Shown here one piece after another: positions 56,225-64,000 of a stretch of DNA of 64,000 nucleotides. Numbering within the stretch: position 1 is the stretch's first letter; the number at the start of each line of letters is the position of its first letter. The DNA comes from Sipunculus nudus. Lineage: Eukaryota; Annelida; Sipuncula; Golfingiida; Sipunculidae. A program made the translations under genes and the position numbers. The notes beneath the pieces are model-generated. The model saw only the letters and a program-made list of their open reading frames with translations, was not told the origin of the DNA and ran no database searches. Location: contig CM049322.1 of NCBI GenBank assembly GCA_026874595.1, positions 3,583,900 through 3,647,899 on the forward strand. Reading direction: 5' to 3'.

Positions 56225-58091
56225 CATAACAAGTAACCCATGGGTCATGACGCTCAGCTGACTGGGAAGAGATTTGCAAAAGGAAATTTTATCATCTGAA
56301 TGGTAGTATATAACCATTCAACTGAAGCATCAAACAGATTAACCAACAGGCTGAGATTGTGTCTGTTTTAATATATCTCAAAAATAGAGAAAAAATGTGT
56401 AAACTTTAAAAAAAATACAGGTGGCTCCACCAGTCTGCAGAAACTAATAAAAACACTTAATGGTCAATATCCATGCAAAGAAGCATGGTGGTCTCTGGAT
56501 TAGTTGTTCAGATACTTCAGCTTTTGTATCAAATTTTCCATTATTCTGAGGGATACTTTGGAGTCCTATAGCTTGAAGGATATGGGTAACAGAGACCTAA
56601 TTTCACTTTTCATGGGCCTCCTTGTGGGACAAAAATGAAGATTCTAGGTCCAGTTTTTACGATTTGTGCCCTGTTAACAGATGTCCACATTTTTAAAGGT
56701 CTCACAAATAGAGAAAAAATTCGTAAAAAATAAAGAAAATAGAGGTGGCGCACCCAGGCTGCGGAAACTCATGAAACACTCCATGACCAATATCCATGCA
56801 AACAATTATGGTGATATCTGCATTAGTTGTTCAGATACTTCAGCTTTTGTATCAAATTTTCCATTATTCTGAGCTGTACTTTTGAGTGCCACAGCTCAAA
56901 GGATATGGGTAACAGAGACCTAGTTTCAGGTTTCCATGGAGACTTTCCATGGGTCACCCTGTGTATCAAGGATGAAGATTCTAGGTCCAGTTGTTTTAAT
57001 TTGAACCCTGTTGACAGATAACTACATCCTTAACGGTCTCAAAAATAGAGAAAAAAATGTAAAAATTTGAAAAATACAGGTGGCGCCACCAGTCTGCAGA
57101 AACTGATGAAACATCTCATGATCAATATGTATGCCAAAAATCATGACCGTCAGTGATGTAGTTAATCAGATATTGAAGTTTTTTTTTATGAAATTTTTAA
57201 CTATTCTGGGGGGTACTTTGGGGCCCCATAGCTCAAAGGATATGGGTAACAGAGACCTAATTTCTGGTTTCATGGAGACTTTTCATAGGTCTCTAAGAAT
57301 GTCAAGAATGAAGATTCTAGGTCCAGTCTTTATGATTTGTGCCCTGTTAACAGATGTTCACATTTTTAAAGGTCTCAAAAATAGAGAAAACAATTCGTAA
57401 AAAAATTGAAAAATACAGGTGGCGCCACCAGTCTGCAGAAACTGATGAAACATCTCATGATCAATATGTATGCCAAAAATCATGACCATCAGTGATGTAG
57501 TTAATCAGATATTGAAGTTTTTTTTTATGAAATTTTTAACTATTCTGGGGGGTACTTTGGGGCTCCATAGCTCTAAGTGTATGGGTAACAGAGGCCTAAT
57601 TTCTGGTTTCATGGAGACTTTTCATAGGTCTCTAAGAATGTCAAGAATGAAGATTCTAGGTCCAGTCTTTACAATTTGTGCCCTGTTAACAGATGTCCAC
57701 ATTTCTAAAGGTCTCAAAAATAGAGAATATTCGAAAAATACAGGTGGCGCACTAGTCTGCAGGAACTGATTGAACATCTCATGATCAATATGTATGCCAA
57801 AAATCATGACCATCAGTGATGTATTTAATGAGATATTGAAGTTTTTGTATGAAATTTTCGACTATTCTGGGGGGTATTTTGGGGCCCCATAGCTCAAAGG
57901 ATATAGGTAACAGAGAACTAATTCCAGGTTTCTAAAGAGATTTTTCAGGGATCTCTCTGGATGTAAAGTAAGAAGATTCCAGGTCCAGTGGTTACGATTT
58001 GTGCCTTGTTAACGGACAGACGGCCGGATGGCCGGACGGACGACGGACAAAGAGTGATCGCTATAGCTCAGATGACTTACAGTCAACTGAG
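56225..58091 (-). mobile_element. NR family element, copy G, with a 330-bp tandem array
   Basis: Its left border is the family right terminus on the minus strand (acccatgggtcatgacgctcagctgac). Its right border is the hairpin terminus agctcagatgact, tac, agtcaactgagct (about 58063-58091), a 12-base stem with one mismatch. Inside are five tandem units of about 323-339 bp, each with an aggtggcgccacc-like palindrome (56419, 56743, 57079, 57418, 57742) and a ggtaacagagacctaatttc block. No protein-coding frame is credible. Confidence 0.65.
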
Positions 58092-58255
58092 CTAAAAAAA
58101 CTGCATGCCGGTCTATAAACAAACCCGCCAGCGTGAATGTTCGTATACAGCCTTTGTGAGCGTATTTTCGCTTATGCTGCTATCTAGCGGCAATAATGTA
58201 AATACATGTTCGTGTACTTGTGTCGTCTCATGACATTTGCAACGAAGTGTTAGAT

Positions 58256-58407
58256 CAGTGGCAGATGCAGAGTTTGGGGTTTGAACCTATCCCTTTTTAG
58301 CCTCCGCAACATCTAATAGTAGTTTCTACCCTTTTCCGGGCCTGATAATTTTATTTAATGCATATCATTCTTCCTGGATTTGACCCAAAATCCTGTATCC
58401 GCCCCTG
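58256..58407. mobile_element. Short inverted-repeat element (GGCGGATCC family), second copy
   Basis: Starts cagtggcagatgcag and ends tatccgcccctg. It is flanked by tagat on both sides (58251-58255, 58408-58412), a probable 5-bp target duplication. Confidence 0.55.
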
Positions 58408-58563
58408 TAGATTGAACATATCAGATGTCACAGGATAAATCAAAACAGTACTCGACACAGAACATGAATACTTATCACAAATGAATTAGTCTATTTGTAA
58501 GTCCTGATAACAATGCTATCATAGACACATCCTGCCGGGGTGAGTTTCAAACATTTAGCTTAC

Positions 58564-58615
58564 CTTGTGTCATGCTCAGGCTGCATAGAAATAACAGTAG
58601 ATAGGTCGCCGCCAC
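58564..58615 (-). pseudogene. Degenerate signal-peptide exon, module copy 2
   Basis: The minus strand reads (V)AATYLLLFLCSLSMTQ, an excellent signal-peptide profile, then CAAG|gtaagc in phase 1. The expected ATG is GTG. Same phase and position as exon 1 of the receptor gene, but the flanks differ from it. Confidence 0.5.
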
Positions 58616-58993
58616 GTTTGTGTGTTGATGGACTTTGCTCACCTTTCTTTTATTATTCAATTATCAATGCATTAACAACTTGCATAGTGAATAATTAATC
58701 AGAATACTGTACGCCTGAGGTCCAGTGTGTCTTTACTGTTAAATAAATCACGCCTGCATCTAGTATTAATGCAAACTACGGAACGTAGGTAATATTTGTT
58801 AAATGATGACTGAAGTCTCGTGGTAGTTTAGGAAAATGCTTAACACATTCGCTGCCCAGCCAAATATTCCCCCAGTGCCAGGGCCTGCATGAGTCTCGGG
58901 GAGGTCCGGGTGAGTTAGTTCTAGGTGTGAAAAGCTGATAACGAGGGTGTGAAGTCCATCTGGTGCATGGGCCATAAAACCTGCCTGAGGTGT

Positions 58994-59392
58994 TACTGTG
59001 GTTGCCTTTTTATTCGTGAGGGTTTTAATTTCGCGATATTCGCGAATATGAAATAATATATAAATCTTATTGAATAAAATGGCTCCTCAACTAAGATGAA
59101 CAAGACGGGATTAGTTATCCCACCTCTTTAAACAACATAATCAGAAAACTAATCGGTATTGAAACACGCCACAATCACATGAAATATATCAACTGTTACA
59201 CAGGTCATAAGTGAATGACTGGACCAGAAATGAGTGAGATATTGTAGGATTTGTTTTAAATATAAAATCGATACAAATACAATGTTTATGGAATATGTTC
59301 TGGTAAAATCGCGAAAATAAAGCCCACGCGAAACGCTTAAAAGGAAGAAATAGCGAAATTTCTGCCTCGCGAATATAAAGCCAACCACAGTA
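58994..59392. mobile_element. Nested MITE with TTCGCGA-rich inverted termini
   Basis: The left end tactgtggttgcctttttattcg and right end cgaatataaagccaaccacagta are inverted. The TA at each end suits a Tc1/mariner-type insertion. Several ttcgcga words occur inside. About 400 bp, non-coding. Confidence 0.6.
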
Positions 59393-59529
59393 TGCACAGA
59401 AGGATATGTCATAACCGTGTTCAGCCTAATAAGCTAATTAGGGATACCGCCAGTAAAGACCTCAAAGGAAACAAGCGCAAACAAACTGTTACGCTCGCTC
59501 ACATGCACATGCATATATATATAGACGTG

Positions 59530-59549
59530 TATGTATATATGTATATATG

Positions 59550-59602
<53 letters not shown>
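59530..59602. repeat. TA microsatellite
   Basis: Runs of tatatgta then (TA)n, followed by a gaga tract. Confidence 0.9.
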
Positions 59603-59606
<4 letters not shown>

Positions 59607-59865
59607 GAGAGAGAGAAAACATGTTTACACCAGGACCGGGAAAGTCCAGTGGCTCACGCAATAGCGGCTCCTGTACACACTCGGTTCAACCATTGACTTA
59701 TTAGTGGAAATAAAAGATGGAGAATTATAAAACGTCACAGTTATAATCATGTATGATCATCGAATTTCGAATTTATAATATCAATGTATCGATCTAGTAT
59801 AACAAGCGAGGGTTTGTCTCATTCTGGTATATGGTTGTTATAAATGTCACAATTTTTCGCGTGCC

Positions 59866-59945
59866 AAGATGGCACAGGGGTTATTTTATTGAGTCAGTCA
59901 CGCGCGGTGGAACACCGCATGGGTTCAAACCCATACATTGCTTTT
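59866..59945 (+). mobile_element. tRNA-like SINE head (degenerate)
   Basis: Contains a B-box match (gggttcaaacccat, about 59930-59943) and an A-box-like tggcacaggggttatt. No intact cloverleaf is evident, so it is more likely a SINE relic than a tRNA gene. Confidence 0.35.
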
Positions 59946-61037
59946 TTTCCCTTCATTTTTCAATCTTGTATTTTTATTGCAAAAAATACGTTTTGCCTTT
60001 CATTTCAAACAAACTGATTCTACAATCGATATAATTATAAAAATTGTATTATCTTGTGTTACAGTCATAAAGTTATTTACATACCGTAGCGATAGCATGA
60101 TGCAATGGATACTGTCACCGTCAAACAAAGCCAGGAATTATACGAACATTGCGAGTGAACAAAGTGTAACCTTATATGATCACCTCTACGGCTTATGATA
60201 TAATACTATTTTATGAATTGTTTGAAAGTCATACGCCGGGTCTGCCTATGGTGAATTGCAAAGTGCGGTTGGGATTGCCGGTATATACGGCTAGTAGGCT
60301 ACTGTTCCGAAAGTGATCGTCCAAGTTTGTTACAATTTACATGCACTTATTGGCGAAGGTAGCCTACTTACATATGCATATTGCTATCTATAAATATATA
60401 GGATATGTGAAATAACTCCAAATAAGCCAAAGCAATTATTTGCAGCTACGTTCCGATTCCCCTGCCGATCTGTGTGTCAGGCATGTGGCACGCGCCCTAT
60501 TGTTGTTGATTGCGCAATAGGGTGTCCTCGCTAGGCAATAAACCTGAACGACTTCACGCCTCGCTATCTTGATTTCACACCTAAGGTGTGATCTGTCTCA
60601 CCTCGGTCTCACCAACGGGTTTGCCGAAAGTAAGTGGCCAAAACACGCCAAAATATAAAACTATACATAATTCTTTTGCGTACCTCCCTTTCGTCTGATT
60701 CTAAGGAATACTCCTACACCGAATCAATTCTACACTCCAGGGGGTCATGAACTTATTTCACAGCAAAGGACGGGAGCCGTCGCTGTTTTCACGCTCTCCA
60801 CACCTTTCCTGCTTTCGAGTTATCAAGCGCACTGATGAATTACAAATTATTCCATTTCATGACATGAAACCAATTTATAAAGGAACCACTACCCACCTGC
60901 GAAGAGTTTGTTGATAAATTTTAGAGATTTCTTACTGAAAATTGCTGATAAATACATGACGAGTATACCCGTCATAGGCACTGGGGGAATTAGAAAATAT
61001 GACGAGTATACTCGTCATAGGCAGCGAAAGTGTTTAG

Positions 61038-61497
61038 TTGGAAAATAATGACTTAAGTCACGTGGTAGTTTATTAAATACTATAGTTGGTAACTAATGAC
61101 TTAAGCCCCGTTGTAGTCTCCAAATTAGTTAAAGAGCAATTGTATAAGTATATTCGTATAATTGAAAACATATCGGGTTTTGTTACCGCTTATGCAAAAA
61201 AAAGTGTGAATCACTGAACGATTTCTTTGGAAGGTTCTTTGAGGAAACAGTTCACACGACCAAGCAGTGTTAAACTGGTCGTACAAAAGAACATGTCGTT
61301 AACTAAAAAAGCACTCAGAGAGCGCAGACCTTCGCCAAGACAGCTCATTATCCCCATAAGGCGTTGTCAGGTATGTAGCATTTTTCATTTAACAATTCCT
61401 GGATTAAGCAGGTGATCCCGATCACCCCACAGTGTAATAAATTGTTAATTTTATCATTGCAGAACTATCCTGAAAATGTTATCAAAACCGTTAATAC
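61038..61497. other. No confirmed gene; direct repeat aatgacttaag
   Basis: Two copies of aatgacttaagtcacgtggt-like sequence (about 61048 and 61094). A short open frame ending in a donor-like CAG|gtatgt at about 61371 is noted but not supported further. Confidence 0.4.
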
Positions 61498-61727
61498 TTA
61501 TCTGAGTTTTGTTGTGAGATTGCCATGGTACTGCAGCCTGTTTGTGCTTGCCGTTGAATAAACAGATGGTGCATGACTTGGCGTCAGTTCTTTATGAAAA
61601 TGATATATTATGATAATCTGTAGGACAACAGTTATCAGCAAATAGAGCGTCAGTAATGTTAAAGATAGGACATATAGTGACAGAAGGAAACCATTAAAGA
61701 AAAACACCTGTGAAATCTTGAGAAATA
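61498..61727 (-). CDS. Candidate last exon: transmembrane helix plus cytoplasmic tail
   Basis: After a good acceptor (tttgttcccacag|TA, phase 1) the frame reads VFLKISQVFFFNGF, then a hydrophobic run including SLTLLTLYLLITVVLQIIII. A tail of about 40 residues follows (YHFHKELTPSHAPSVYSTAS and more) to a TAA at 61498-61500. Composition and codon variety look like real coding sequence. An alternative acceptor is just before GTG at 61707. It could belong with the exons at 61890-62024 and 62241-62286. Family not recognised. Confidence 0.4.
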
Positions 61728-61889
61728 CTGTGGGAACAAAGTCTGGTTTTGCGATCTTGTGAAGAAACCAATATGGGAATTACAGTCCTAGCACACGGGA
61801 TAAATTCGGAATGGTTCTGTATCACAAGTTGAAACTTGAGTCCGATTAAGTCTCTGAAAAAGTCACCGTAGGAGTTTGTCCGAATTAAC

Positions 61890-62024
61890 CGGTAGAGGGC
61901 GTTTCAGGGCCTCTAGGCAATGAGGTGAGATTTGACCCGAGAATGAAAATATTGCAAAGTAACAATACAGACACATATCTCCTACAGCAGAAGTTTCCGA
62001 ACGAATTTCCAGGCTGTGTACACT
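61890..62024 (-). CDS. Candidate middle exon: short cysteine-containing segment
   Basis: Between acceptor gattcttag|AG and donor ACCG|gttaat, both phase 1 and 135 bases, the frame reads ECTQPGNSFGNFCCRRY and later LGSNLTSLPRGPETPSTG. The spacing vaguely recalls a molluscan EGF-like receptor start with lost cysteines, but this is weak. Phase agrees with the exons on both sides. Confidence 0.3.
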
Positions 62025-62088
62025 CTAAGAATCGAGTAAAAAGGCAAGTATGAAGACCGATCAGTACTCTTTACTTGTTCTATCGGAA

Positions 62089-62092
<4 letters not shown>

Positions 62093-62143
<51 letters not shown>
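62093..62143. repeat. TA microsatellite
   Basis: An uninterrupted TA run next to module copy 3, inside the candidate intron. Confidence 0.9.
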
Positions 62144-62147
<4 letters not shown>

Positions 62148-62240
62148 GAAAGTAACGTTATCTGTTCGCTATCTATGTGAAAGTTCTAATAACAACAAGG
62201 CTCTCATAGACACATTCTGCCGGTGTGTCATTTAGCTTAC

Positions 62241-62286
62241 CATGTATCATGCCCAGGATGCATGGAAAGGCCAGTAGATTGGTCGC
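62241..62286 (-). pseudogene. Degenerate signal-peptide exon, module copy 3
   Basis: The minus strand reads ATNLLAFPCILGMIH, then CATG|gtaagc (phase 1). The ATG (62286-62288) is one base out of frame with this reading because a G is missing (ATGCGACC). Flanks match copies 1 and 2. As it stands the exon cannot start this frame. Confidence 0.45.
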
Positions 62287-62344
62287 ATAACCTATGTTTT
62301 TGGGGTACTTGCCCACCTTTCTTTTATTAATCCGTGTACATACG

Positions 62345-64000
62345 GTTATTAGGTAAAGCATGTGTCTGCAGCGGCTCGCCGGGAAGGAAATAATTTTTTT
62401 TCTGGTTTGAACATATCGGGGCTTTTGAACTTTGATTGCGCATTGCATATTTATTGTCAACACATCAGTCAGTTGTACGTGGAAACTCATTATTCATTTG
62501 TTATATATTTGCCTTATTATTTCCAATGTTAAATGAGTGGAGATATTTGTTTTGGAATTATTATTTCTTATTCTTTTTGTTTCTTATTAATCTTTCAGAT
62601 ATCTCGTTATCCTGTCCGGTTTAGTTGTGCGATTGTATTGATTCTTACCTAGGATGTAACTTACTATAAGGTTGTGTGTTAGGTTTTATGTCCAATTACT
62701 TTGACCCAGTTTGAATCGGCTTAAAATATTATTTCAATTTCACAGGGCTAAAATATTGCGATATTATTTGATTTCCTATGTCGATTATGTCCATCTGTAT
62801 TACTGTTATGATAAAACTTTGAAATCAAATTTAATTTTGTCCATATTTCTGCCTTTTTTTTTTAATTTCTTCATAAGAAAAGTTAGGATATTGTTGGCTT
62901 AGCCTGTATCAGTTTAATATTTTTGTCATAAACCATTGACCTAGAAAAGAAAGCCTATAGCAGACATGTACTAGGTACACTGAAGGAGTGTAGCAGGAAG
63001 GTAGGTAGCGATATTTTAAGATTCTTAATAATATGCCAATTATAAAACGTGAAGTCAACATGTTCACCACATGCGTCATAACTCTAGAAGGAACCCTCAA
63101 GTCCTACTTGAATTTTACAGATAGAACTAAAGTTTTATCTTAAGTGTTAAATAATACATTCAATTTGGTCATAGAGTCACAGGCCAAGTTGACATTTATG
63201 TTGAAATGGCAAAACTTAGGTGGCCATATCTCATCGACTACTTAAGGTTTCATGTTCAGTCATTGTCAGATACAAATATAACAAAAAGAAAATACATAAT
63301 TTATCGTATACTTTATTGTATAGCATTAGTACCTCCGATGATTATCATCTTACTTACAAAGACTCCGAGCTGAAGAAAACTAATACTAACTCAGATGTTT
63401 AGAGTGGTAATATAATTTTTCATAATAAATGTTACGATTTGACCGTATGTATACTGAAGATGTGAGGCAAAGGGAAAGATACATCACCTGAGTACTCATG
63501 TTTCCTGTACACTCTTGTGGTATGTAGAAGCCCCCCCCCCCCTGCCGGCCATAGTCAGTGCTTCTCAAGCTCCAGGGGAAACTGTGGACCACAGCCCTTT
63601 TTCATTTATTATTGTTATGACCAAGCAGTGGGGACAAAACTATAACCTGTTGTAGCAAAGTGCGGTAGACACCGGGACTGTTTAACACCAAGAGAAAAAA
63701 TAAAATTACAGGTATCGAGGGTAACCACTTTGTTATGTAATTCTAAACCAAAATGGGCTTCTGCAGGTGTACTTATTTGGGTTTGACTTATATGAAAAGT
63801 GGAAGCGGTTATCATTTCCTCATTTGACCGGACTGGCTGTATCTAAGCATAATTATTCGCAACATGAGATGTTTCGATGGTAAAAAATACAGTTGAAAAA
63901 AAAAAACTGTAAATCGTTACTTCTCATGGGTAATCATGTAGCTCATCAAATGATACAACATGAGCAAGACTCCTGCCTACTCGAATTCAGCGGGGGAATC
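62345..64000. other. No gene seen; C run near 63530
   Basis: AT-rich sequence to the window edge without a recognised gene or element. Confidence 0.5.

Larger units (their letters stand above)
58840..61037. mobile_element. 2.2-kb inverted-repeat element with GACGAGTATACTCGTC palindromes
   Basis: The left end ttaacacattcgctgcc then ttcccccagtgcc is matched inverted at the right by ggcactgggggaa, an inserted palindrome atgacgagtatactcgtcat, and ggcagcgaaagtgttta. A second palindrome variant (atgacgagtatacccgtcat) lies near 60957. It contains a nested MITE, a TA run and a tRNA-like piece. Matching flank words (aatgac..aagtc.cgtggtagttta) occur outside both ends. No transposase. Confidence 0.5.

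Noticed and set aside
57131-57769. Two similar open frames in tandem (MPKIMT.SDVVNQILKFF)
   Set aside because: They are the same frame of successive 330-bp repeat units, with no domain.
59866-59945. Functional tRNA gene
   Set aside because: The B box is present, but acceptor and anticodon stems do not pair convincingly. More likely a SINE relic.
61227-61371. Possible plus-strand exon ending CAG|gtatgt
   Set aside because: A short basic frame without a supported start, acceptor or partner exon. Kept only as a note.

Overview
This is AT-rich animal genomic DNA with introns, SINE and LINE relics, many non-autonomous DNA transposons, TA microsatellites and very abundant tandem repeats. The gene content (a C-type lectin ectodomain joined to a NACHT-LRR module), the repeat style and the long poly-C runs point to a marine lophotrochozoan, most likely a bivalve mollusc. 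The species cannot be fixed from the sequence alone.

The main content is one minus-strand gene that I assembled from nine exons over about 41.6 kb (51624 down to 10044). Its exons encode, in order, a signal peptide, two C-type lectin-like domains (two exons each), a transmembrane helix with a basic stop-transfer run, a short cytoplasmic linker, a pre-NACHT segment, and a large last exon with NACHT, winged-helix-like and leucine-rich repeat regions. All eight splice junctions agree in phase. The first eight exons total exactly 1200 coding bases. The predicted product is a membrane-anchored NLR-like receptor: lectin domains outside, NACHT-LRR inside. One in-frame TGA at 11781-11783, between Walker A and Walker B, interrupts the last exon, so this allele would encode a 469-residue lectin/TM protein unless the codon is read through, edited or a sequence error.

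Intron 8 (11991-42853, about 30.9 kb) is packed with repeats: a recurrent 28-bp satellite, 43-, 41-, 31- and 26-bp minisatellites, a tandem array of about 280-bp units, nested inverted-repeat transposons and a duplicated block. The left edge of the window (1-5240) is a hierarchical satellite with levels of 16 bp, 32 bp, and 794/2808 bp. Downstream of the gene (5.2-9.8 kb) are dispersed elements, including a 1.7-kb inverted-repeat element that carries a second array of 280-bp units.

Upstream of the gene (51.7-64 kb) lie three degenerate copies of a signal-peptide exon module, all with damaged start codons. The third copy is followed by two phase-compatible exons (a short cysteine-containing segment, then a TM segment plus tail), which suggests a decayed or mis-assembled small membrane-protein gene. 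The rest is mobile elements and sequence in which I see no gene.
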